This document shows, one piece after another, positions 32,501 to 40,076 of a stretch of 64,000 bases of DNA. The position numbers and the translations under genes were made by a program. The number at the start of each line of letters is the position of its first letter. Position 1 is the stretch's first letter. Under the pieces are notes generated by a model. That model was given only the letters and a program-made list of their open reading frames with translations. It was not told where the DNA came from and searched no databases. Source of the DNA: Croceibacterium_A sp044506885 (lineage in GTDB: Bacteria; Pseudomonadota; Alphaproteobacteria; Sphingomonadales; Sphingomonadaceae); assembly GCA_044506885.1 (NCBI GenBank), contig JBIQKC010000003.1, positions 1 through 64,000 on the forward strand, in the 5' to 3' direction.

Positions 32501-33888
32501 GACCGACCCGCTCGCAACTGTTCGGCCGATTGCGGCCGGATGACGAAATGCGCGCCGGTGTCCGAATCCGCCAGACCGATGGTGAGGTCATGGCGTTGCG
32601 CGATCGCCCGCGCGAGAGCCAGGCCGAGCCCATGGCTGGTCTTGCCCGCCACCGGCCCGCCGGTGCGGAACCGGTCGAAGATCACCGGGCGCAAGGCGGG
32701 CTCGACGCCGGGTCCGTCGTCCAGGATTTCGAGCACCGGGCCGGCGGCGAGCTTGAGCGTGACCGTACCGCCGCGCGGCACGTATTTCAGCGCGTTATCG
32801 AGCAGGTTCGAAATCATGCGCACGATCTGCATCCGTTCGCCCATTATCAGCACGCCCGGCTCGATATAGCTTCTGAGCGCGATCCCGGCATCTTCCGCGC
32901 TGCCGGCATAGAGTTCGATCATGTCGTTCGCCAGCGCCGACAGATCCACCGTGCTCAGCCCGCTCTTGTCGCCGACCCGGCTTTCGCTGGCGGCAATGTC
33001 GAGCAGCGAATCGAGCATCGAGACAACGCCTTTCAAATCCTGCCGGCACTGTTCCAGATCGGTCCGGTCGCCATCGCCGGGAAGGTCGCGCAAAGCGCGG
33101 ATCAAGCGGTTGTCGAGGTGCGTCAACGGGGTGCGGATCTCGTGCGCGATATGATCCGACATGTGCTTGTGCGTGCTGGCGAGATTCGCTGCGCGTTCGA
33201 TGGAGCGGCTGCTGTAGGCCGCGAGTTCGCCGATCTCGTCATTCGCTTCGGTAGCGAGCTGTGACGGCCGCTCGCCGTGCTCGGCCGCGGCAAAGGCGGC
33301 GTTGATGTTCGCCACCCGCGCCTGCAAGCGTTCCGCGGCGCGCCGCCCGATCAGCCACACCGCCAGCACGATGACCGCCGCCGCCGCGAGGAACAGCCCG
33401 GCAAGGCGCAGGATCGAACCGCTGTCGCGATCGTAGGAGCGCGCGACCAGCAGGTCGAGCTCGGGCGAAAGGCGCGTGGCGCGGGCGTAGACCGTTTCGC
33501 CATCGGACAGCTCGACATAGCCTTGCTCGGAAGTCGCCGGGGAAAGCGCCGGCCATTCGGCGACGTTCCCGGCGACGGGCGCGCCGTCGTGCCGGCGAAG
33601 GAGATAGTACGCGCGCCGCCCCGCGATGCTGACCAGCGCGGTGCGATCCTCGAGCCGCTGGCGCAGCTCGGCCTCGCCGCCGCTGGCGTAGATGTCGGCG
33701 AGGCCGGCCATGTCGGTATCGACCGTAGCGGCGAGCGCCCGTTCGCTGGTGCGCCAGGTCTCCGCAATGGTGATGGCGAACAGCAGCGCCAGCGAAACCA
33801 GCGTAAACACGATCGACCAGCGGACCAGCCGGCCGAAGATCGAATGCCGCGCCGTTCCGATGCGATCCGAAGGCTGAAAGTCCGCCAC
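32497..33888 (-). CDS. Membrane sensor histidine kinase
   Basis: A 463-residue kinase with two transmembrane helices (about 22-43 and 158-180) enclosing a periplasmic sensor of about 115 residues, then HAMP-like linker, DHp with phosphorylatable His249 in SDHIAHEIRTPLTH and an HATPase domain (N box NLLDNALKYVP, G1 DDGPGV, F box IFDRF, G2 GLGLALA). It phosphorylates the response regulator encoded 7 nt upstream. Signal unknown; the periplasmic part has no known sensor motif that I can see. Confidence 0.93.
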   Translation of the reverse strand: MADFQPSDRIGTARHSIFGRLVRWSIVFTLVSLALLFAITIAETWRTSERALAATVDTDMAGLADIYASGGEAELRQRLEDRTALVSIAGRRAYYLLRRHDGAPVAGNVAEWPALSPATSEQGYVELSDGETVYARATRLSPELDLLVARSYDRDSGSILRLAGLFLAAAAVIVLAVWLIGRRAAERLQARVANINAAFAAAEHGERPSQLATEANDEIGELAAYSSRSIERAANLASTHKHMSDHIAHEIRTPLTHLDNRLIRALRDLPGDGDRTDLEQCRQDLKGVVSMLDSLLDIAASESRVGDKSGLSTVDLSALANDMIELYAGSAEDAGIALRSYIEPGVLIMGERMQIVRMISNLLDNALKYVPRGGTVTLKLAAGPVLEILDDGPGVEPALRPVIFDRFRTGGPVAGKTSHGLGLALARAIAQRHDLTIGLADSDTGAHFVIRPQSAEQLRAGRS

Positions 33889-33895
33889 CCTTGCC

Positions 33896-34573
33896 TCAAT
33901 CGCCCGTCGTCAGCCGGTAGCCGGTGCCCCAGATCGTTTCCAGCGCGGCGCCGTCGAAACCCTGCTCCAGCTTGCGTCGCAGCCGGCCGATGTTGACATC
34001 GACCACGTTGGTCTGGGGATCGAAGTTCATCTTCCACACATCGCGCAGCAGCATCTCGCGCGTCACCACTTCGCCGGCGTTCTCCATGAAATAGCGGAAC
34101 AGCTCGAACTCCTTGGGGCTGAGCGGAATATGCACGTTGCGGCGAAAGGCGGTGCGCGCCTTCACATGGCATTCGAACTGGCCGTAGATGATGATCGCGC
34201 TGTGCGTGCGGCCCTCGGCCCTGCGAACCAGCGCCCGCAGGCGCGCGAGCAGTTCGTCGGGTTCGTAGGGCTTGGCGACGTAATCGTCGACGCCGGCCTC
34301 CAGCCCTTCCACGCGGTTGCTCGCCCGGCCGAGCGCCGAGAGCATCAGCACCGGGGCATCGACCCCGCTTTCGCGCAGCCGGGCGACGATCTGCAAGCCA
34401 TCCATATCGGGCAGCATGCGGTCGAGCACGACCGCGTCGAACGGCTCCAGCGCCGCGCGGCGCAGGCCGTCGGCCCCGCGCATTTCCCACACCACCTGAT
34501 GGCCCTGACGGGCGAGCAGCGCGGTAAGGTCCGCCGCGGCGTCGGCATTGTCTTCGATATAGAGCAGCTTCAC
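33896..34573 (-). CDS. OmpR-family response regulator
   Basis: A 225-residue transcription factor. Receiver domain with acidic pocket (YIEDN), phospho-acceptor Asp51 in VVLDRMLPDMDGL and the KPYEP lysine; C-terminal winged-helix (PLSPKEFELFRYFMENAG... NIGRLRRKLE.. GTGYRL). The start is GTG behind GGGGG. It probably controls its own operon and perhaps the divergent DoxX-like genes across the 283-nt gap, which holds no other gene. Confidence 0.93.
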   Translation of the reverse strand: MKLLYIEDNADAAADLTALLARQGHQVVWEMRGADGLRRAALEPFDAVVLDRMLPDMDGLQIVARLRESGVDAPVLMLSALGRASNRVEGLEAGVDDYVAKPYEPDELLARLRALVRRAEGRTHSAIIIYGQFECHVKARTAFRRNVHIPLSPKEFELFRYFMENAGEVVTREMLLRDVWKMNFDPQTNVVDVNIGRLRRKLEQGFDGAALETIWGTGYRLTTGD

Positions 34574-34856
34574 GCCATGCCCCCGTCGCGCATCTGCATG
34601 ACCATTGTCGTCCGGCCCCTATAGCCGCGCGCCCGACACAGGGGAATCCATGCCGGCAAGGGCTCACGGAACGCTAGCCAATTGCGGGCGGTACAGGTGC
34701 GACACCCTCTGTCACCAAGCTGACGAATGCCGTTAGGATTGCCTCCCGAGCCCACAATCCGGCGAGGAATGCGTCATTTACAATCCTTGCGCCGGCCCTA
34801 GTCTGGCGCGCAAGGCCGGCGCCGCGCAGTGCCGGGCAACGTGGGGGAGAGGCTCC

Positions 34857-35309
34857 ATGAAGTACGCCGTCTGGTTCGTGCGCCTGATCTATGCCGCGTG
34901 GATGATTCCGGCGGGGCTCAACCATTTCATCCGTCTTTACCCGCAGCCGCTCGGCAACCAGCCGCTCAGCATCGAGGTTTTCACCGCCCTGCTCGACAGC
35001 GGGCTGTTCACGCTGGTCAAGGCGGTCGAGCTGCTCGCCGGGCTGGCCGTACTGTTCGGCTTTCGCCTGCCGCTGATGCTGCTGATGGTGCTGCCGGTGT
35101 CGTTCACCGTGTGGTACTGGGACACCGAGCTACAGGGCTGGTGGTCCGTCTCGGCGGTCTACGGCTGGTCAGTGCTGAGCTGCAACCTGCTGCTGTGCCT
35201 CGCCTACTGGCCCAGCTATCGGGCGATGTTCGCGCGCGACGCCGCGCCGCAATGGCCGATAGCGGGCCTTTCCGCACCGCGTCCCCCCGAAGCGGAGGCC
35301 CAGTCATGA
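34857..35309 (+). CDS. DoxX-like integral membrane protein
   Basis: A 150-residue protein with four predicted transmembrane helices, opening MKYAVWFVRLIYAAWMIPAG with an early GLNHF motif, and the second helix pair VKAVELLAGLAVLFGFRL as in DoxX/DoxD-type proteins. Some relatives take part in redox or detoxification at the membrane; the role here is unknown. GGAGAGG precedes the ATG. It overlaps the next gene by ATGA, and the two proteins share topology, so they may form a complex. Confidence 0.7.
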   Translation: MKYAVWFVRLIYAAWMIPAGLNHFIRLYPQPLGNQPLSIEVFTALLDSGLFTLVKAVELLAGLAVLFGFRLPLMLLMVLPVSFTVWYWDTELQGWWSVSAVYGWSVLSCNLLLCLAYWPSYRAMFARDAAPQWPIAGLSAPRPPEAEAQS

Positions 35310-35938
35310 CCGGCGCGCTCCACGTCTTTCGGGTGCTGCTGGGCGCGCTGATGGCGGTCACGGCGATCCGCTATTTCCTCCCCTCGCTGCTGCCGTTGCC
35401 GCCCGCGGGCGAATGGAGCGATCCGATGGCGGCCCGCCTGATGGCCGCGTTCGATGCGAGCGGGCTGCTGGCGGTCGCCAAGTTCATCCATCTCGCGGCG
35501 GGTGCGCTGCTGATCGCCAATCGCGCCGTACCGTTCGCACTCGCCGCGCTGATGCCGGTCAATGTCTGCGCCGCCTATATCGCGCTCGTTCTGGAGGGCG
35601 ACCCGGTCCTTGCCACGGTGGCGCTGCTCGCCCTCGCGCTCAACGCGCTGCTGATGCTGGCCTACCTGCCGGCCTATCGCGGCGTGCTCGAAGGCGGGCA
35701 ACTGGCCGACGGGGAAACGGCCGAGGCCGGTGGAAACTACGAAAGCCTGTTCGCCGTTCCGCTCGGCGCGGCCCCGCCCACCGCCTATCTCGGCGGCGCG
35801 CTGGTGCTGGCGGCGGCGCTGGCGTTCTACTGGTTCGTGGTTCCATTCGCCAACGGCACGACCGGACTGGTGGTGTTGGCCGTCCCGGCGGTGATCCTGG
35901 CGATCGGTTGGATGCGTGCGCTGGCGAAGCGCGCGTAG
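35306..35938 (+). CDS. DoxX-like integral membrane protein, partner of the preceding one
   Basis: A 210-residue hydrophobic protein with about six membrane helices (HVFRVLLGALMAVTAIRYF; VAKFIHLAAGALLIANRAV; AYLGGALVLAAALAFYWFV; TTGLVVLAVPAVILAIGW among them). Its second helix VAKFIHLAAGALLI parallels VKAVELLAGLAVLF of the upstream protein, suggesting an old duplication. Cytoplasmic loop of about 35 residues before the last helices. Function unknown. The start is the ATG overlapping the upstream TGA. Confidence 0.7.
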   Translation: MTGALHVFRVLLGALMAVTAIRYFLPSLLPLPPAGEWSDPMAARLMAAFDASGLLAVAKFIHLAAGALLIANRAVPFALAALMPVNVCAAYIALVLEGDPVLATVALLALALNALLMLAYLPAYRGVLEGGQLADGETAEAGGNYESLFAVPLGAAPPTAYLGGALVLAAALAFYWFVVPFANGTTGLVVLAVPAVILAIGWMRALAKRA

Positions 35939-35942
35939 AGCG

Positions 35943-36623
35943 ATGGCGCTTTTCCGCTTCGCGGCGGGAGCATTGGCCGCATTGGCGCTCGCACCGCTTG
36001 CCGCTTCGAGTGCGCAAGGCCCGGTCGACTGCATCAGAGGGACCGGCACGCACGACGGGTACTTCTACACTTCCTGGCGTGATTCGGGTTCGGCTTGCAT
36101 GACGCTCGGCGAGGGCGGCAACTACCGCGTGACCTGGGAACTTGGCGAGCGTGGCAATCTCGTCGTCGGCAAAGGCTGGGCCACCGGCTCCGCCGACCGC
36201 CGCGTCGGGTATCGCGCCAGCACGTTCGAGCCCGGCTCGAACGGCTATCTCACGCTCTACGGCTGGACGACCGATCCGCTGATCGAATACTACGTGGTCG
36301 ATAGCTGGAGCGCCGATTTCACCCCGCCCGGCGAGGATGCCGCCGTGCTCGGCACGGTCGAAAGCGACGGCGGCACGTATCGCATTTACCGCACCCAGCG
36401 CGTCGAGAAGCCTTCGATCCGCGGTACCCAGACGTTTTACCAGTACTGGAGCGTGCGCATCGAGAAGCGCGCCCAGGGCGGCGATAACACGATCACATTT
36501 GCCAACCACGTCGATGCATGGCGCGCACACGGGTTGGAGTTGGGGACGATGGACTACCAGGTGATGGCCACCGAAGGCTTCGGCAGCAGTGGTCGGTCAG
36601 ATGTCGCTGTGTGGCAGGAGTAG
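35943..36623 (+). CDS. Glycoside hydrolase family 11 endo-1,4-beta-xylanase
   Basis: A 226-residue secreted enzyme. Signal peptide to about AASSAQG; the rest is a single GH11 jelly-roll: GTHDGYFYTSWRDSG, YRVTWELG, VVGKGWATGS, the nucleophile Glu115 in DPLIEYYVVDSW and acid/base Glu211 in YQVMATEGFGSSGRSD. It cleaves internal beta-1,4 bonds of xylan. No carbohydrate-binding module is attached and no xylose or xylo-oligosaccharide genes are near. The ATG is 4 nt after the preceding stop, so it may ride on the DoxX-like transcript. Acquisition by transfer is possible. Confidence 0.9.
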   Translation: MALFRFAAGALAALALAPLAASSAQGPVDCIRGTGTHDGYFYTSWRDSGSACMTLGEGGNYRVTWELGERGNLVVGKGWATGSADRRVGYRASTFEPGSNGYLTLYGWTTDPLIEYYVVDSWSADFTPPGEDAAVLGTVESDGGTYRIYRTQRVEKPSIRGTQTFYQYWSVRIEKRAQGGDNTITFANHVDAWRAHGLELGTMDYQVMATEGFGSSGRSDVAVWQE

Positions 36624-36652
36624 AGACCGGGAGAATGGCGGCTTACGACAGA

Positions 36653-38227
36653 TCACTCCCACTCGATCGTCCCCGGCGGCTTGCTCGTGTAATCGTAAAC
36701 CACCCGATTGACGCCCTGCACCTCGTTCACAATGCGCGTCGCCACGCGGCTCAGGAACGCGCCGTCGAACGGGTAGACGTCGGCGGTCATGCCGTCGGTG
36801 CTGGTGACGGCGCGCAGGGCCAGGACGCTGTCGTAGGTGCGGCTGTCGCCCATCACGCCCACCGTGCGCACCGGCAGGAGTACCGCGAAGGCCTGCCAGA
36901 TCGCATCATACAGGCCCGCGGCGCGGATTTCCTCGAGGTAGATCGCGTCGGCCTTGCGCAGGATGTCGCAGCGTTCCCCGGTCACTTCGCCGGGGATGCG
37001 AATGGCGAGGCCGGGGCCGGGGAACGGGTGGCGGCCGACGAACACTTCGGGCAGGCCGAGTTCGCGGCCCAGCGCGCGGACCTCGTCCTTGAACAGCTCG
37101 CGCAGCGGCTCGACCAGCTTCATGTTCATCCGCTCGGGCAACCCGCCGACGTTGTGGTGGCTCTTGATCGTGACCGAAGGGCCGCCGGTGAAGCTGACGC
37201 TTTCGATCACGTCGGGGTAGAGCGTGCCCTGGGCGAGGAAATCGGCCCCGCCGATCTTCCTCGCCTCCTCCTCGAACAGGCCTATGAAGGCCTTGCCGAT
37301 GAACTTGCGCTTGGCTTCCGGGTCGGTGACCCCGGCCAGGCCGCCAAGGAACATATCCTCCGCGTCCACATGGACCAGCGGGATGTTGTAGTGATCGCGG
37401 AACAGGGTGACGACCTGCTGCGCCTCGTTCAGCCGCATCAGCCCGTGATCGACGAAGACGCAAGTGAGCTGATCGCCGATAGCCTCGTGGATCAGCACGG
37501 CCGCCACCGCGCTGTCCACGCCACCGGAGAGGCCGCAAATCACTCGTCCCGAACCGACCTGCGCGCGGATCTCCTCGATCTTGGTCTTGCGGAATTCGGC
37601 CATCGTCCAGTCGCCGGCGCAGCCGCAGACGTGGCGCACGAAATTGGCCAGCAGCCGCGCGCCGTCGGGCGTGTGGACCACTTCGGGATGGAACTGCGTG
37701 CCGTAATACTTCCGCTCCTCGTCCGCGATCACCGCGAACGGCGCGCCATCGCTGGTGGCGACAATGCGGAAGCCGGGAGCGAAGCGAGTCACCTTGTCGC
37801 CGTGACTCATCCACACCTGGTGGCGCTCCCCGACCTGCCATAGGCCGTCGAACAACGCGCAAGGCTCGGTCACGGTCAGGAACGCGCGGCCGAACTCGCC
37901 GCCTTCCCCGGTCTCGTGGCCGGGGCGCACCTCGCCGCCGAGCTGGTGGCTCATGACCTGCTGGCCATAGCAGATGCCCAGGATGGGAAGACCGCTGTCG
38001 AACAGCGCTTGCGGCGCGCGCGGGCTGCCGTCCTCCGGCACGCTGGCGGGCGAGCCCGACAGTATGATCCCCTTGGGTTTCAGCCGGGCGAAGGCTTCCT
38101 CGGCGTGGCTGAAGGGCGCGATTTCGGAATAGACCCCCGCCTCGCGCACGCGGCGGGCGATGAGCTGGGTCACCTGGCTGCCGAAATCGACGATGAGGAT
38201 GGAATCGGGAAGATGCTGGGCGTCCAT
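36653..38227 (-). CDS. guaA: GMP synthase (glutamine-hydrolysing)
   Basis: A 524-residue bifunctional enzyme converting XMP to GMP. N-terminal GATase1 with Cys86 in LGICYGQQ and His/Glu in TQFHPEVVHT; ATP-pyrophosphatase domain with the PP-loop CGLSGGVDSAV; C-terminal dimerisation domain ending KPPGTIEWE. Full length and typical. Convergent with the xylanase gene (29 nt between stops). Confidence 0.97.
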   Translation of the reverse strand: MDAQHLPDSILIVDFGSQVTQLIARRVREAGVYSEIAPFSHAEEAFARLKPKGIILSGSPASVPEDGSPRAPQALFDSGLPILGICYGQQVMSHQLGGEVRPGHETGEGGEFGRAFLTVTEPCALFDGLWQVGERHQVWMSHGDKVTRFAPGFRIVATSDGAPFAVIADEERKYYGTQFHPEVVHTPDGARLLANFVRHVCGCAGDWTMAEFRKTKIEEIRAQVGSGRVICGLSGGVDSAVAAVLIHEAIGDQLTCVFVDHGLMRLNEAQQVVTLFRDHYNIPLVHVDAEDMFLGGLAGVTDPEAKRKFIGKAFIGLFEEEARKIGGADFLAQGTLYPDVIESVSFTGGPSVTIKSHHNVGGLPERMNMKLVEPLRELFKDEVRALGRELGLPEVFVGRHPFPGPGLAIRIPGEVTGERCDILRKADAIYLEEIRAAGLYDAIWQAFAVLLPVRTVGVMGDSRTYDSVLALRAVTSTDGMTADVYPFDGAFLSRVATRIVNEVQGVNRVVYDYTSKPPGTIEWE

Positions 38228-38364
38228 GGCGGAGCGTTAGTTAGCTGCTCCTGCGCTGTCCAGCCCACCCAGACCGGCGCTACGCCCCCCATTCGAGGCC
38301 ATATTACAGCCAATTTACGGTTAGAGTTGCAAATCGTGCAATATCCATTGTCTTCTTCGCATTT

Positions 38365-38410
38365 GCACAACTTTATGGTGCGGCGCACAAATGGGGCAAC
38401 GAGAGCACAA
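38365..38410 (+). promoter_or_regulatory. Three GCACAA hexamers at exact 20-bp spacing upstream of urcA
   Basis: GCACAA occurs at 38365-38370, 38385-38390 and 38405-38410. A weak promoter (TTGTCT at 38348, 18-nt spacer, TTTATG at 38372) places the first copy in the spacer and the others at the transcript start. Same-face spacing of about two helical turns suggests a multi-site regulator. GTTGCAAAT (38326) and ATTTGCACAAC (38361) also form an imperfect inverted pair. Confidence 0.4.
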
Positions 38411-38459
38411 TCGGGATGACCTCCGAAAGGCGGCTCAGACAGTTGAAAGGACCAATGCC

Positions 38460-38768
38460 ATGCGCAAGTCGATCGTCACCGTCCTCGCCGCCCTGTCCGC
38501 TTCGGGCATGATCGCGGCGCCCGCCTCGGCCGCGGAAGACGTTTCCGTGAATGTCTCCTACGCCGACCTCAACCTCGCCTCGCCCGCCGGCGCCGCCCGC
38601 CTCCACCAGCGCATCGTCGCCGCAGTGGAAGAAGTCTGCGCCAAGCCCGCCTCGCGCGACCTGAAAGCGAACGCCGCCTGGCAGAAGTGCAAGATCGAAA
38701 CGCTTGCCGCCGCCAGGGAAGCGATCCCCGCCAAGCCCGCGCTGGCGCAAGTCGCCGCGCTGTTCTGA
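38460..38768 (+). CDS. UrcA-family exported protein
   Basis: A 102-residue protein. Signal peptide MRKSIVTVLAALSASGMIAAPASA; mature part opens with VSVNVSYADLNLASPAGAARL, the signature of the UrcA family, with two Cys (EEVCAKP, WQKCKIE) likely paired. The family is frequent in sphingomonads and Caulobacterales; function is unknown. The start ATG follows GAAAGGACCAATGCC. It is followed by a very small ORF and a terminator. Confidence 0.85.
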   Translation: MRKSIVTVLAALSASGMIAAPASAAEDVSVNVSYADLNLASPAGAARLHQRIVAAVEEVCAKPASRDLKANAAWQKCKIETLAAAREAIPAKPALAQVAALF

Positions 38769-38794
38769 CACCCCATCGACATTCGGAGAATACA

Positions 38795-38878
38795 ATGATC
38801 GCTATCCTCAAGCGCATGCTCGAAAGCTACATCGAACGGGCCGGAGCCTACCCGGTGCCGATGATGTGGATGTTCTGA
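38795..38878 (+). CDS. Candidate 27-residue small protein downstream of urcA
   Basis: ATG-to-TGA frame encoding MIAILKRMLESYIERAGAYP followed by VPMMWMF. It has a GGAGA ribosome-binding site 7 nt before the ATG, starts 26 nt after the urcA stop and ends just before a strong terminator, so it is within the same transcript. Amphipathic helix with a hydrophobic Met/Trp end; could associate with the membrane. No family recognised. Confidence 0.45.
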   Translation: MIAILKRMLESYIERAGAYPVPMMWMF

Positions 38879-38903
38879 GGACGCAAGCTTCTAAAGACAC
38901 CGG

Positions 38904-38932
38904 CGGCCGCCCTTCGGGGCGGCCGTTTTGTT
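38904..38932 (+). terminator. Rho-independent terminator of the urcA transcript
   Basis: CGGCCGCCC-TTCG-GGGCGGCCG (38904-38925), a perfect 9-bp stem with a UUCG tetraloop, followed by TTTTGTTT. It also faces the end of the minus-strand yetF-like gene at 38947. Confidence 0.9.
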
Positions 38933-38946
38933 TGAAGCCAATCGCT

Positions 38947-39405
38947 TCAGGCCGGGGCGCGGCCCGGTTTCGCCTCGATGAAGCTGATCTTGCCGTTGGT
39001 TTCGAGGATTGCCCAGGCAACGTTCTCGATATGGGCGATGCCGGCGAGGCGCATCTCGCTTGCGACCTCGTTCTCCGTCAGCCGGTTACGGGCCATATTG
39101 CGCCGCAGCAGGGCTCCGCCGCGGACGATTACCGTGGGCTGACCTTCAATAAGCCGTTCGGCGCGGCGCGATGCGTTGCCGAGGAAGTTGAGCATCAGGC
39201 CCCAGAAGGCGAAAGTAGCCATCGCGAGGCCCGAGCCGGTGAGGCTGAAATCGTTGTGCGTGACGGCCTGCTGGATGAGATCGCCGATAGCGACCAGCAT
39301 AACGAATTCGAACGGGGTCATCTCGGCCAGCTCGCGCTTTCCCAGCAGGCGCAGCAGCAGGAACACCATCGCGAACATCCCCGTGGCGCGCAGGACGATA
39401 TCCAT
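38947..39405 (-). CDS. DUF421 / YetF-family membrane protein
   Basis: A 152-residue protein with an N-terminal block of two to three membrane helices (ATGMFAMVFLLLRLLGKRE; FVMLVAIGDLIQQAV; LAMATFAFWGLMLNFLG) and a cytoplasmic DUF421 domain (LIEGQPTVIVRGGALLRRNM). The LLGKRELAEMTPFEFVMLVAIG sequence in two parts is diagnostic. Role unknown; YetF relatives occur in spore-formers and many proteobacteria. Its ATG overlaps the upstream stop as TGATG, so it is cotranscribed with the preceding membrane protein. Confidence 0.85.
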   Translation of the reverse strand: MDIVLRATGMFAMVFLLLRLLGKRELAEMTPFEFVMLVAIGDLIQQAVTHNDFSLTGSGLAMATFAFWGLMLNFLGNASRRAERLIEGQPTVIVRGGALLRRNMARNRLTENEVASEMRLAGIAHIENVAWAILETNGKISFIEAKPGRAPA

Positions 39406-39995
39406 CAGGGAAGCACCCTTAGCCTGACAGGCGTTTCGGCGAGCACGGTCCCCCCGTCGCGCCATGCGATCACGCCCTGCGTCCTGCCGAACATCTCCGG
39501 GTTTATCTGCCCTTCGACCTTGAGTTCGACCGACCGGCCTGCCTCGAGCGAATCAAATTCGAACAGGAAGTAACCGTCGTCGAAGCTCTCGGAAGCAGGC
39601 GCGGGGATCATGGTGTTGATCGTAAGATCGCGCCAATAGCCGCTCGCCACCGCGATCGTCGGCCTGACGACAGGACGGAGCGCCTCGCCCACGATACGCA
39701 TCTCGAAGAACTCTCCGTTGCGCAACAATGTGGGTGCGTGGACGGTCAACACGCCATCCTGGCTTGCCACCCGGCGCGGCGGACCGTTCGCGCCACCGAA
39801 CGCGCCGAACATGGCCATCGCTAGAACGATTCCGAGAACGCCCAGCATGAGCCACCGCAGTGACAGCGGCAGTTCTCCGGAAGCCTCCTGATGTCGTTCC
39901 GCGATGCCGTCGGGGAAGTCTCCGGACAACGAAATCCGCCTTGCTGCCCCGCCCGATGGAACGAACGGACGCCTGAGGCCGCGGTTCCGCGCCAT
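39405..39995 (-). CDS. Single-pass membrane protein of unknown function
   Basis: A 196-residue protein if it starts at ATG 39995. A basic cytoplasmic N-terminus (about 48 residues) precedes one membrane helix (LRWLMLGVLGIVLAMAMFGAFG) and a periplasmic Ig-like beta-rich domain (GVLTVHAPTLLRNGEFFEMR ... RSVELKVEGQINPEMFG). I recognise no family. Coupled to the YetF-like gene by a TGATG overlap; likely subunits of one membrane assembly. The start lies about 80 nt from the divergent gyrB start, so the two promoters share this gap. Confidence 0.7.
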   Translation of the reverse strand: MARNRGLRRPFVPSGGAARRISLSGDFPDGIAERHQEASGELPLSLRWLMLGVLGIVLAMAMFGAFGGANGPPRRVASQDGVLTVHAPTLLRNGEFFEMRIVGEALRPVVRPTIAVASGYWRDLTINTMIPAPASESFDDGYFLFEFDSLEAGRSVELKVEGQINPEMFGRTQGVIAWRDGGTVLAETPVRLRVLP

Positions 39996-40041
39996 GCGCG
40001 TGGTATTCCACCGGAAAAGTGCGCGCCGGGCCCGCTCCAGC

Positions 40042-40070
40042 TTGGGAAAGCCTGCTCGAATCCCTATATG
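40042..40070 (+). promoter_or_regulatory. gyrB promoter predicting a leaderless transcript
   Basis: TTGGGA (40042-40047), 17-nt spacer, TATATG (40065-40070). Standard spacing puts +1 at 40077, the A of the ATG for MADTPES. No ribosome-binding site precedes either possible ATG (40068 or 40077), which agrees with leaderless initiation. Confidence 0.55.
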
Positions 40071-40076
40071 CCACGC

